A DNA stretch of 64,000 nt from Chryseobacterium sp. T16E-39 (GCF_002216065.1 NZ_CP022282.1:4774001-4838000), one strand, 5' to 3'; shown: positions 23,725 through 31,626, numbered from the stretch's first letter. Made by a program: numbers and translations. The notes: generated by a model not told the origin, from the letters alone.

Positions 23725-24354
23725 ATGAAAAAACTATCTTTCCTGCTACTTTATTTCGCTGTTTGGACGAATGCTCAAAAAATAACACCAAATGAGCTTG
23801 CCATAATCAATCAGGGGGATATCAATGCTGCATTACCCATTTATCAGACGACAGATGCTGTTCAACATAAAACATTGCTTAACCTTTCTACTGAAATTGA
23901 TCCGGTTGATCCCAATACGGTAACATTGGTTAAAAGAATGAAAGAATCACTTCTGACAACAGATGGAGGAGTAGGAATTGCAGCCCCACAGGTTGGAATT
24001 AATCGTAAGATCATATGGGTTCAGCGTTTCGATAAGAAAGATAACCCATTAGAATATTTCATAAATCCTGTGATTGTATGGAGATCGGAATTACAAAATC
24101 TCGGACCTGAGGGCGATTTATCAATACCTGAATTCAGAGATCAGTTTTACAGAAGTAAAGTGATACAGCTGGAATATGCGGATCTGAAAGGTCAGAAGTA
24201 CTCAGAAATTGTAGAAGGTTTTACAGCGGTTATTTTCCAGCATGAGATTGACCATCTTTTTGGAATCTTAATTTCTGATAAAAAAGAGAAGGATAAAAAT
24301 AATTCTTATTTGAAAGTGGATACTTATAAAAAAGATGATTCAAAAATAAAATAG
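23725..24354 (+). CDS. Secreted peptide-deformylase-like metalloprotein (Cys ligand replaced by Asp)
   Basis: The 209-residue protein has a signal peptide (1-18, WTNAQ) and a peptide deformylase domain. Motif 1 is GIAAPQVG (about 84-91) and motif 3 is QHEIDH, with His173, Glu174 and His177 of HExxH intact. Motif 2, normally EGCLS, reads EGDLS, with Asp131 (codon GAT) in place of the metal-binding cysteine. True deformylases act on nascent cytosolic proteins, so a secreted form has another role or is a retargeted enzyme. It follows the ChaN-like gene by 32 bases. Confidence 0.88.
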   Translation: MKKLSFLLLYFAVWTNAQKITPNELAIINQGDINAALPIYQTTDAVQHKTLLNLSTEIDPVDPNTVTLVKRMKESLLTTDGGVGIAAPQVGINRKIIWVQRFDKKDNPLEYFINPVIVWRSELQNLGPEGDLSIPEFRDQFYRSKVIQLEYADLKGQKYSEIVEGFTAVIFQHEIDHLFGILISDKKEKDKNNSYLKVDTYKKDDSKIK

Positions 24355-24367
24355 GAATTACGAGGTT

Positions 24368-25096
24368 TTAAATGCTTAATATATATGAAAAGCAATCGAT
24401 TCTATATGTTTTGATTTTAAATTTTAATTCACCCCGTTTTCTAGAATCATTTGTAAATTCATAAACCCTGCCATTTTCAGAATCTAGAAAAAATTGATTA
24501 TATTGAGGTATTTTCTTTGATTCATCCATTATATGATTGAAAATTTTCTTTGTTCTGATCATACAGGAGTCTGATTCATCAATTTTATATTTGTCAACTC
24601 TGTATGTAGAATAAATATAATTTTCAAAAATTTTTGGCTTTAAATAAAGATTAGTTTCCGTGTTTAAAATGTTCCCCATTAACTCTTTTATTATCAACTG
24701 AAATTCTTCTGGTCTTAGATTTAATTCTTTAACCAAGGTTTTCATTTGCTTTTCAAAAGTTGTATTTGTTTTCGGGTAAAGTTGAGGTTGAGGTTCGTTT
24801 GTGAAATGCCAATAATCAAAATACATATTTGAAAAAAATGGGATTGAATAAAATTTTTGTTTTTTTTCGAAAACTAAGATTTCATCATAATCTTCTTTTT
24901 CAGGATTTTTATAAAGTGTTATAGATAAGGAATCTAGATCTAACTTTCTTACTTTTTCTAGTTTTTTATCAATCATTGGGAATTTTTTCAGTACCGATTG
25001 TGTACTTTCTTCAGAAGAATTAAAACCTAGATTATTTTCTTTTCTGCAGGAAATTAGTGTAAATAATAAAATTAGAATTGAGGTAATTCGTTTCAT
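24368..25096 (-). CDS. Hypothetical lipoprotein
   Basis: The 242-residue protein has a lipoprotein signal (lipobox TLISC, Cys17) followed by a charged, helix-rich mature part. No catalytic motif or known domain is recognised. A phrase such as FEKKQKFYSIPFFSNMYFD suggests a beta core, and the C-terminal region contains a single FTNDSRKRGELKF strand pair. It stands alone, convergent with the deformylase-like gene (13-base gap). Confidence 0.65.
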   Translation of the reverse strand: MKRITSILILLFTLISCRKENNLGFNSSEESTQSVLKKFPMIDKKLEKVRKLDLDSLSITLYKNPEKEDYDEILVFEKKQKFYSIPFFSNMYFDYWHFTNEPQPQLYPKTNTTFEKQMKTLVKELNLRPEEFQLIIKELMGNILNTETNLYLKPKIFENYIYSTYRVDKYKIDESDSCMIRTKKIFNHIMDESKKIPQYNQFFLDSENGRVYEFTNDSRKRGELKFKIKTYRIDCFSYILSI

Positions 25097-25253
25097 AATA
25101 GTTTAAGGGAAAAGTAATTTGTATTTTTAATTTGAATGAAGGATATGTTTTAAGAAATATTTTTAATATAGCTAAAGTATTAAAAAAAGCAATTGGTATA
25201 TTGATTGAGAAAAATAAGTAGATTAAAGTGGATGCTTTTCAAAAAGTAAAATA

Positions 25254-25287
25254 AAAAATGGCTGCCTTACAATGGCTGCCATTTTTT
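25254..25287 (-). terminator. Intrinsic terminator after the MarR gene (imperfect)
   Basis: AAAAAATGGC and GCTGCCATTTTTT flank a short loop, 18 bases after the MarR stop on the minus strand. The repeat TGGCTGCC also occurs twice in direct orientation here. Confidence 0.7.
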
Positions 25288-25305
25288 ATGATGTACCTGT
25301 TGATA

Positions 25306-25740
25306 CTATTTTTCGATCTTGCTTAAAATCTTATTGATTGAATCTTTCAGCTGTAATAGATCTTCAGGCTGAACATTTATTTTTTTCATGATCTTATCGG
25401 GAACACCGCACGCATTTTCTTTCAGTATGTTTCCTTTTTCCGTTAGAAAAACCTGTACCACTCTTTCATCCTCTTTTTTTCGGTTTCTTGAAATGAAGCC
25501 TTTATTCTCCAGCCTCTTCAGTAAAGGAGTTAATGTGCCACTATCAAGAAGAAGTTTTTCTCCGATATGAGTAACGGGAAGACCATCCTGTTCCCAAAGA
25601 ACCATCATTACCAAATACTGTGGGTAAGTAATATCAAGTTCATCCAAAAAAGGGCGGTAAAGTCCTGTAATCTCTTTTGCTATCGCGTAAAGAGGAAAGC
25701 AAATCTGATTTTCTAATTTTAAAGATTCTGAATTTTCCAT
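25306..25740 (-). CDS. MarR-family transcriptional regulator
   Basis: The 144-residue winged-helix regulator shows the MarR pattern: a helical N-terminus with ITGLYRPFLDELDITYPQYL, the recognition part LLDSGTLTPLLKRLENKGFI and the wing with RKKEDERVVQVFLTEKG. Cys at NQICFPLYA (residue 14) is in the position of the redox Cys of OhrR-type members, so organic hydroperoxide or electrophile sensing is possible. It follows a nitroreductase on the same strand (33-base gap) and faces a divergent MFS exporter. Confidence 0.88.
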   Translation of the reverse strand: MENSESLKLENQICFPLYAIAKEITGLYRPFLDELDITYPQYLVMMVLWEQDGLPVTHIGEKLLLDSGTLTPLLKRLENKGFISRNRKKEDERVVQVFLTEKGNILKENACGVPDKIMKKINVQPEDLLQLKDSINKILSKIEK

Positions 25741-25773
25741 GATAATTAAAACGGGAAAGTTCGGGATTTTTAT

Positions 25774-26406
25774 TTATTTTTTAATGATAAATTCTTCCAT
25801 AGGAATACGTACCTTCTTCATCGAAGATAACCAGTCCTTTGCTTCATCCCGGTATCCGAGATATAAAAGACTGACACTCTTTAATCCTAATTCTTTTAAC
25901 CCAAGAATTTCATCCACTACTTCATTACTGAATCCTTCTGCAGGAGTGCTGTCAATTTTTAACTCTGCAGCCTGCGCTAAAGCAAGTCCTAAAGAAATAT
26001 AAGTCTGGCGTGCAGTATGTTGAAAATGCTCCTCAGGAGTTTGAGCATTATACATAGTTTTTAATTGATCGGTATAGCTATTAAAACGTCCTCTTGGCAA
26101 TTCTCTTACATCAGTATGAAGATCATAAACCTGATCTATTTTTTCAGTGGAGTAGCTATCCCAGGCAGCAAATACCAGGACATGAGAAGAATCTCTCATT
26201 ACTTCAGGATTTAAAGCGCCCTGAACCATTTTCTCTTTCAATTCCTGATCTTCTACAACAATAATACGAAAAGGCTGTAAGCCTGATGAGGTAGGAGCAA
26301 GTCTAGCTGCTTCTAAAATTGTATTTAAATCTTTTTCAGATACTTTTTTTGATGGGTCATATGCTTTTACCGCATGTCTCCAGTTTAAATTTTCTATTAA
26401 TGACAT
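25774..26406 (-). CDS. NAD(P)H-dependent nitroreductase-family oxidoreductase
   Basis: The 210-residue FMN-dependent enzyme fits the NfsB/YodC group: an N-terminal WRHAVKAYDPSKKVSE stretch with the FMN-contacting Arg/His region, LAPTSSGLQPFRIIVV, and a C-terminal GYRDEAKDW with PMEEFI. These proteins reduce quinones, nitroaromatics or azo compounds. It is the first gene of the minus-strand unit with MarR, whose divergent partner is an MFS exporter; this is a typical toxic-compound response layout. Confidence 0.9.
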   Translation of the reverse strand: MSLIENLNWRHAVKAYDPSKKVSEKDLNTILEAARLAPTSSGLQPFRIIVVEDQELKEKMVQGALNPEVMRDSSHVLVFAAWDSYSTEKIDQVYDLHTDVRELPRGRFNSYTDQLKTMYNAQTPEEHFQHTARQTYISLGLALAQAAELKIDSTPAEGFSNEVVDEILGLKELGLKSVSLLYLGYRDEAKDWLSSMKKVRIPMEEFIIKK

Positions 26407-26464
26407 TGTTCTACTTTTTTAATGAAATAATTTTGTAAGATTAATTTTTCATCTTTTATCTTGA

Positions 26465-26494
26465 CAAAGGTAGTGTAAATTAAATTGCGTACAA
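26465..26494 (-). promoter_or_regulatory. Minus-strand promoter TTG-N19-TACCTTTG (nitroreductase-marR)
   Basis: Read on the minus strand, TTG (26494-26492) and TACCTTTG (26472-26465) are separated by 19 bases. The same TACCTTTG and spacing occurs in the divergent promoter at 26564-26593. Confidence 0.8.
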
Positions 26495-26544
26495 TATTAT
26501 TTTAAAAGATTATATTTTACAATATGATAGAGAGTGTCTATAGA

Positions 26545-26574
26545 CAATAAAACAACAAAATAGTTGTTTTATTG
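26545..26574. promoter_or_regulatory. 12-base inverted repeat, probable MarR operator
   Basis: CAATAAAACAAC-N6-GTTGTTTTATTG is a perfect inverted repeat located in the divergent intergenic region. The right arm covers the TTG -33 element of the MFS promoter, so binding would block it. Size and symmetry fit a MarR dimer. Confidence 0.7.
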
Positions 26575-26593
26575 TTGTTTTACTTTACCTTTG
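26564..26593 (+). promoter_or_regulatory. Plus-strand promoter TTG-N19-TACCTTTG (MFS gene)
   Basis: TTG at 26564-26566 and TACCTTTG at 26586-26593, 22 bases before the MFS start codon. The spacing is typical of flavobacterial promoters. Confidence 0.82.
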
Positions 26594-26614
26594 CCTTTAA
26601 TCTAAAAGAATAAC

Positions 26615-27832
26615 ATGATAGATCATCACTGGAAAAGGAAATTTGCTTTTTTATGGACCGGACAATTTTTTTCGCTGATAAGCAGTTCAGCTGTAGGTTT
26701 TGCAATTATTATATGGTTAAGTTTGAAGACAGGATCTGCAGAAGTATTAGCCTATGCAGCCATTGCAGGGTTGCTTCCTCAGGCTTTGATTGGTCCATTT
26801 GCAGGAGTTTATGTGGATCGTTGGGACCGGAAGAAAACAATGATTTTTGCTGATGGATTTGTTGCTTTATGTACATTGGTGATGTCTATAAGTTTCTATT
26901 CAGGGTATGAAAATCTGCAGCTGGTTTATATAATACTTGGATTACGCTCTGTAGGTTCAGCATTTCATATGCCGGCAATGCAGGCAACCATACCGCTTTT
27001 AGCTCCAAAGTCTGAATTGCTGCGTATTGCAGGAATCAATCAGATTATAAAATCTGTGTCCAATATTGCCGGTCCGGCTCTTGGGGCCCTAGCTATCGGA
27101 TTATTGTCTATTGGAAATGTATTGCTTCTGGATATTGGTGGAGCTGTTTTGGCTATTTCCTCTCTGCTTTTCATTTCAATACCTTCTCCCCAAAAAGAGA
27201 GTGACAAACAATCAAATGTACTCCGTGTATGGAAAGACATGGAAAGTGGGCTTAAAGAAGTGATCAGAAATAAGGGATTAACTTTTCTCTTTCTATATTC
27301 GATTATTGCTGGGTTTTGTATTATGCCCATTTCTGTTCTGTTTCCTCTGATGACCATTGAACATTTTCATGGCGGAAAATTTGAGATGAGTATTGTTGAA
27401 ACGGTCTGGGGAGTAGGAGCACTGATAGGAGGTGGGATATTGGGAATATGGAAGTTTTCCATCCATAAAGTAGTCATTGTAAATCTGTCTCATATCCTGA
27501 TTGGAATTGCTTTTCTTTGGTCAGGCTTGTTATCGCCGGGAAGTTTCGTATTTTTTGTTTTGCTGACCGGTCTTGGAGGTGTTGCTGCTTCTTTTTACAG
27601 TGCCGGATTTACGGCTATTGTACAGGAAGAAGTACAGCCAGGTCATTTGGGCCGTGTGTTTTCAATGTATTTCAGTATTGAAGTTTTACCAACGGTCATA
27701 GGTCTTGTATGTACAGGGTTTGTTGCCGACTCGATAGGTGTCAACAGTACTTTCGTTATATTAGGATCTGTTATTTTCGTAGTAGGTATAGTTTCGTTTA
27801 TGACTCCGTCTTTGATGAGGCTAAAGAAATGA
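26615..27832 (+). CDS. MFS exporter (enterobactin-exporter-like, MFS_3)
   Basis: The 405-residue transporter has twelve predicted helices and the motif-A-like loop YVDRWDRKKTMIFADG between helices 2 and 3. The sequence GFAIIIWLSLKTGSAEVLA followed by PQALIGPFAGVYVDR is typical of the MFS_3 group that exports drugs and siderophores. It is divergent from the MarR/nitroreductase unit, so an efflux role against the same compounds is likely. Confidence 0.9.
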   Translation: MIDHHWKRKFAFLWTGQFFSLISSSAVGFAIIIWLSLKTGSAEVLAYAAIAGLLPQALIGPFAGVYVDRWDRKKTMIFADGFVALCTLVMSISFYSGYENLQLVYIILGLRSVGSAFHMPAMQATIPLLAPKSELLRIAGINQIIKSVSNIAGPALGALAIGLLSIGNVLLLDIGGAVLAISSLLFISIPSPQKESDKQSNVLRVWKDMESGLKEVIRNKGLTFLFLYSIIAGFCIMPISVLFPLMTIEHFHGGKFEMSIVETVWGVGALIGGGILGIWKFSIHKVVIVNLSHILIGIAFLWSGLLSPGSFVFFVLLTGLGGVAASFYSAGFTAIVQEEVQPGHLGRVFSMYFSIEVLPTVIGLVCTGFVADSIGVNSTFVILGSVIFVVGIVSFMTPSLMRLKK

Positions 27833-27928
27833 GTCAATTTATTTAAAATAATCTCAACTCCGCAAGTTTCGGATTTCCTTAAACAATGGATATTCCAATC
27901 TTTGTCTTAGAATTTTAAACAAAATAGT

Positions 27929-28681
27929 ATGCAAAGATTTAAAGACAAATTTGCCTTAATAACAGGCGGAACAAACGGAATGGGATATGCAGTTGCCCGG
28001 CAATTTATTGACGAAGGTGGAAATGCGATCATAACGGGAAGAAGTGAAGAAACAGTTCGAAAAGGTGTAAAGCAGTTAGGAGATAAAGCCTTTGGAATTG
28101 TATCCAATGCAGGTAATATGAAAGACCTGATGAGCTTGCAGGATGAGGTAAGAAAATACACAGAAAGAATAGATCTTGTGTTTGCCAATGCCGGTTATGG
28201 AAAGTTTAAGCCGATTGAAAATGTTGATGGCGAGGATTTCGATGAACTTTTCAACATATTGGTAAAAGGACCCTTTTTTACCGTTCAACAGGTTTTGCCA
28301 TTGATGAAAAGGGGAAGTTCAGTTATTTTTAATACTTCTGTGGCCACTGAGATCTCAATGTTTAATTTCTCAATTTATTCTGCTGCAAAATCTGCTGTAC
28401 AGTCTTTTATTAAAACTTTTGCAACCGAATTAGTAGAAAAAGGAATCCGGGTGAATGGAGTGAGCCCGGGACATATAAAAACCAATATTTTTAATAATAC
28501 GGGATTAAATGAAGAACAAATTGAAGAGGCTGTTCAACATATTATTCCAACAATTCCTTTTAAACGACAGGGAGATCCTTCGGAAATAGCCAACACCGTA
28601 CTCTTTCTTGCTTCAGAGGGAGCTTCTTACATTCATGGAGCAGAAATAAAAGTAGATGCAGGAATTTCTGTAATAAGATAG
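27929..28681 (+). CDS. Short-chain dehydrogenase/reductase (SDR)
   Basis: The 250-residue classical SDR has TGGTNGMG (residues 12-19), a FANAGYG motif near 85-91 (in place of NNAG), FNTSVATEIS with the catalytic Ser and YSAAK as the Tyr/Lys pair (about 150-154). The C-terminus GASYIHGAEIKVDAG is typical of 3-oxoacyl-ACP-reductase-like SDRs. It lies 96 bases after the MFS gene on the same strand and may belong to the same response. The substrate is unknown. Confidence 0.88.
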   Translation: MQRFKDKFALITGGTNGMGYAVARQFIDEGGNAIITGRSEETVRKGVKQLGDKAFGIVSNAGNMKDLMSLQDEVRKYTERIDLVFANAGYGKFKPIENVDGEDFDELFNILVKGPFFTVQQVLPLMKRGSSVIFNTSVATEISMFNFSIYSAAKSAVQSFIKTFATELVEKGIRVNGVSPGHIKTNIFNNTGLNEEQIEEAVQHIIPTIPFKRQGDPSEIANTVLFLASEGASYIHGAEIKVDAGISVIR

Positions 28682-28684
28682 GGC

Positions 28685-28993
28685 TTATTTAATTTCATCC
28701 ACCTGTCTAATTATATTGGTCTTATTCTCAATACCAATATTAAATGTTTTACCCTGTTTTAAACTCAGATTTAATTTCGCAAGAATAGATTCGTAGGAAG
28801 GATCTTTTTTTGAGATATAAAAAACCTGTGCACTGATTCCAATGGAAACACGAAGAAAAGTTTCCGGATGATCAGGGTCTTCGGTAATTTGACTGATGGT
28901 GGCATTTTTGTACCAGGTTAAGTTCTGCGAACCTGAACTACCAGAGCAAGATGTTATCATAAATAGGAATAATATAAATGTCCATGCTTTCAT
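28685..28993 (-). CDS. Small lipoprotein resembling the protein-glutaminase propeptide
   Basis: The 102-residue lipoprotein starts at 28993 (lipobox MITSC, Cys16); an upstream in-frame start adds 8 unlike residues. The mature part lines up with the propeptide of the adjacent protein-glutaminase: LRVSIGISAQVFYIS versus LKVSFILSAQFYEIK, followed in both by a Tyr-containing helix and, 46-48 residues after the start of the match, a TN-x-I-xx-V motif. One gap is needed. The propeptide keeps protein-glutaminase inactive, so this could be a free inhibitor or chaperone; that is an inference. The enzyme gene lies just upstream on the same strand. Confidence 0.7.
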   Translation of the reverse strand: MKAWTFILFLFMITSCSGSSGSQNLTWYKNATISQITEDPDHPETFLRVSIGISAQVFYISKKDPSYESILAKLNLSLKQGKTFNIGIENKTNIIRQVDEIK

Positions 28994-29010
28994 AAAAAAG
29001 AGATTAAATA

Positions 29011-29050
29011 ACAGCACCTATTCATTCTTCTATGAACTGATAGGTGCTGT
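29011..29050. repeat. 11-base perfect stem-loop between protein-glutaminase and its neighbour
   Basis: ACAGCACCTAT (29011-29021) and ATAGGTGCTGT (29040-29050) form a perfect stem with an 18-base loop, 16 bases downstream of the enzyme stop. On the minus strand the T-run is separated from it by about 11 bases, so it may be a partial terminator or an RNA-stability element that sets the ratio of the two genes. Confidence 0.7.
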
Positions 29051-29066
29051 AAAATTATTAAATTGA

Positions 29067-30029
29067 CTAGAATCCACAAGCTGACACATCCGGAGCCGGT
29101 GAAGGAGAGCAGCCGGAAAGTGATGAAAACTTAGTCAGTACACAGTTCGTATTGATTAAATTGTTATCATACAGGTAAGAATTGCTAGGACTTCTGTAGT
29201 ATACATTTCCAGCAGTGTTGGTATAAGAAGAAACTGATGCTGAACCACAAGATGTGTTAACACATGCATTTCTCCATGCCGTGTCCGTTACAGGACCGCT
29301 TGAAAATAATGAGGGGTCGATAATTCTTTTTTCAGTCACCCCTGAAGCATTTTTATAGCTTACTAAAATAGCTACGTGATAATTCCACCCTACACAGCAG
29401 GTACCGGTAGATGCTTTTAGGTTTCCATATACAAACTGTTTTTCGCAGTCGTAACCATTATTGATTAAAATTTGTCTCATTTTATGAGCTCTTGCATAGC
29501 ATCCATCTACCGGATATCTGAATGTGATACAAGGTGAAGAAGCAGTAGAAGTACCACAAGACTGATTTTTGATCTGGTTAAATAAAGAGTTTAATGTAGC
29601 TACATCTGGAATAACGCTGGCCAGCTTGTTAGTTGTAACCCTTTCTTCTTTTGTTAAGATCGATTTGAAATATCTTACATCTTCCTGACCCACTGATTCT
29701 ACTTTCCCTATTTCATTGGTATTCCCTTTCAGGAAAACTTGTATCGGTGATTCAGTTTTTACCGCTTGTCTGATCATACCGATGTACTGTTCATTTTCTT
29801 TTGTAGGCTTAATCTCGTAGAATTGTGCACTTAGAATAAATGATACTTTCAGGATTCCGTTTTCCTCTTCTATCCCTACCGGAACAGTTTTTCCGAAATC
29901 TTTCAAAGAAGCATTGTTTAAGGTCGTTTTTTCTTTTCCGTTTACGTCCTGGGCATCTTTAGAATCCGAGCACGAATTAAATGTTAAGATGGTCACGAAG
30001 GCCATCATTGATAAAAACAAGTTTTTCAT
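29067..30029 (-). CDS. Protein-glutaminase preproprotein
   Basis: The 320-residue product (start at 30029, chosen because it opens the signal peptide MKNLFLSMMAF and gives the known precursor length) closely matches the Chryseobacterium proteolyticum protein-glutaminase (EC 3.5.1.44), which deamidates glutamine side chains in proteins. The signal ends in a lipobox (FNSC, Cys20), so the proenzyme may be lipid-anchored. The propeptide runs to about residue 135; the mature 185-residue enzyme begins LASVIPDVATLN. Catalytic residues by mature numbering are Cys42 (VDGCYARAH), His83 (YHVAI) and Asp103 (RIIDPS), with many further cysteines for disulfides. A longer in-frame start is rejected. Confidence 0.95.
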   Translation of the reverse strand: MKNLFLSMMAFVTILTFNSCSDSKDAQDVNGKEKTTLNNASLKDFGKTVPVGIEEENGILKVSFILSAQFYEIKPTKENEQYIGMIRQAVKTESPIQVFLKGNTNEIGKVESVGQEDVRYFKSILTKEERVTTNKLASVIPDVATLNSLFNQIKNQSCGTSTASSPCITFRYPVDGCYARAHKMRQILINNGYDCEKQFVYGNLKASTGTCCVGWNYHVAILVSYKNASGVTEKRIIDPSLFSSGPVTDTAWRNACVNTSCGSASVSSYTNTAGNVYYRSPSNSYLYDNNLINTNCVLTKFSSLSGCSPSPAPDVSACGF

Positions 30030-30083
30030 AGTAATTGTAATTTGTGGTTGAACAAAAAGTTTTTTTAATTTGACTATTTTTTT

Positions 30084-30108
30084 GTGAATTACTTCACTTT
30101 TTGGTGAA
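30084..30108. promoter_or_regulatory. Interleaved GTGAA/TTCAC repeats upstream of protein-glutaminase
   Basis: GTGAA-TTAC-TTCAC (30084-30097) is overlapped by TTCAC-TTTTTG-GTGAA (30093-30108), so one TTCAC can pair with either side. It sits 55-79 bases before the start codon, in a promoter region with no clear TAnnTTTG box. An operator is possible but unproven. Confidence 0.4.
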
Positions 30109-30316
30109 AATAAAATTAACAAAAAATTGAATATAAACAAGTTATTTTTGAAAAAAAACAAATTATCTGAAACAATTGTATTGTTTTTTTATCAAAAAAA
30201 TGCTGTTTCGTTAAGTGATAATAGTGAATTTGTCTTTTTTATATCTCAATAAAAAAGTGATAGGTTTAGGAAATCAGAATCTTCAATTGTACAATATATA
30301 GGGTATGATCTGTTTA

Positions 30317-31354
30317 TTATTTCTTAATCAGATTACTTTGTAATATGATATCTCTGATTGATTTTTCAAAATAGTAGTACAGATCGCTGCTTTCGCTCAT
30401 TTGATTTTCCATGATAACGATGCTGATATCCGAAGAGGGAATATAAACATTTAATGATGCAAAACCATCTCCTAAACCGGTATGCCCAAAATAATTGATT
30501 TCATGATCCTTTACAATGCGGATTGCATATCCATAACCCATTTTTCCTTTTCCGAATACATCATGTTCTGACATGACCGATGGAGTGGTCATTAATGCAT
30601 AGGTTTTAGGACTTAAGATTTTGCCCTTATGAAGCAGGCTGTTCCAAACAGCTAAATCTTTTGTGGTAGTAATTACTCCGTCTGCCGGCATATTTTCATC
30701 GTTGATAAATGAATTTTCAACTACCGTCAATCCTTTATCATTACTGATATGTCCTGAAACAAGACGTTTTATATTTGCTTTGTTATAGCAAAAAGTATCT
30801 TTCATTTGGAGTTCCCGAAAGAGCGCATTGGCCAATTCAGAATACGTTTTGTGGCTTGTATTTTCAATGATTTTACCTAGAAGGATATTCGAGAGGTTAC
30901 CATATTTGAAATCGCTGCCAGGTTTAAAAGCTAATGGTTTGTCAAGATCTACAATTCCGTGGGTATGATTCAATAATTGATGGACCGTAACCGAATCTGC
31001 CCATGGCTGGGTTAAAGAAGGAAGATATTTTTTTATGGGAGACTGTAAATCAACTTTTCCTTTTTCCACTTCTTTCAACAACAGAACTGCAGTGACTTGT
31101 TTGGTATTGGACATGATTTCAAACTGGTCATCCAGCTTCAAAGGAGTTCCCTTTTTAATGTTAGTTACGCCATGTGCTCTGGAATATTTGATTTTCCCGT
31201 TTTGTGTCACTAAAATAACACCATTGAATTTTTTGGGACTCTTGATCTCAATTAAACTGTCAATCTTTTTTGTGTAATCGTCTTTTTGTGCGTAGATATA
31301 AGAAGGCGAAAAGAATACTAGAAAGTAAAAAAAGAATTGAGCAGCTGGTTTCAT
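30317..31354 (-). CDS. Secreted serine hydrolase (beta-lactamase/D-Ala-carboxypeptidase family)
   Basis: The 345-residue protein has a signal peptide (1-22, SYIYAQ) and a class C beta-lactamase-like fold. The SxxK nucleophile motif is SNTK (about 82-85), the Tyr-x-Asn motif is YGN, and the third motif is HTG in GHTGLGDG. The family includes DD-peptidases, esterases and penicillin-binding-like enzymes, and no clear antibiotic hydrolysis can be claimed. It stands alone, divided from the protein-glutaminase gene by a 287-base gap. Confidence 0.9.
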   Translation of the reverse strand: MKPAAQFFFYFLVFFSPSYIYAQKDDYTKKIDSLIEIKSPKKFNGVILVTQNGKIKYSRAHGVTNIKKGTPLKLDDQFEIMSNTKQVTAVLLLKEVEKGKVDLQSPIKKYLPSLTQPWADSVTVHQLLNHTHGIVDLDKPLAFKPGSDFKYGNLSNILLGKIIENTSHKTYSELANALFRELQMKDTFCYNKANIKRLVSGHISNDKGLTVVENSFINDENMPADGVITTTKDLAVWNSLLHKGKILSPKTYALMTTPSVMSEHDVFGKGKMGYGYAIRIVKDHEINYFGHTGLGDGFASLNVYIPSSDISIVIMENQMSESSDLYYYFEKSIRDIILQSNLIKK

Positions 31355-31539
31355 TAAGTTTTCGGATTTAAGATTAAAGTTTATTTAAAATAGGTTACCA
31401 AAGAAAGGTACCAATATTCAAAAATAAATTTTAAAATTAAAATGACACATAAAATTTTCAAAATTTTATTGAAGTGTGAAAAAAGCTGATGGATTTAAGT
31501 TGGTGGATTTAATTAATGTGTTACAGTTTCAACTACACC

Positions 31540-31604
31540 TTGTCATTCCGCAGGAATCTCAGCTTGTCTTAGATATAAAAGTCTAGATTCCTACAGAATG
31601 ACAA
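31540..31604. repeat. Interspersed hairpin repeat (TTGTCATTCnG...AATGACAA)
   Basis: TTGTCATTCCGCAGGAATCT (31540-31559) and AGATTCCTACAGAATGACAA (31585-31604) are 20-base arms with two mismatches and a loop of about 25 bases. Single or degenerate arms of the same family are at about 4450, 4485, 6863 and 6949. Confidence 0.8.
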
Positions 31605-31626
31605 AACGAACGCAATTAATCATTCT

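Noticed and set aside
30030..30161. 44-residue N-terminal extension of protein-glutaminase
   Set aside because: The sequence is an AT-rich upstream region; the known precursor length of 320 and the signal peptide fit the start at 30029.
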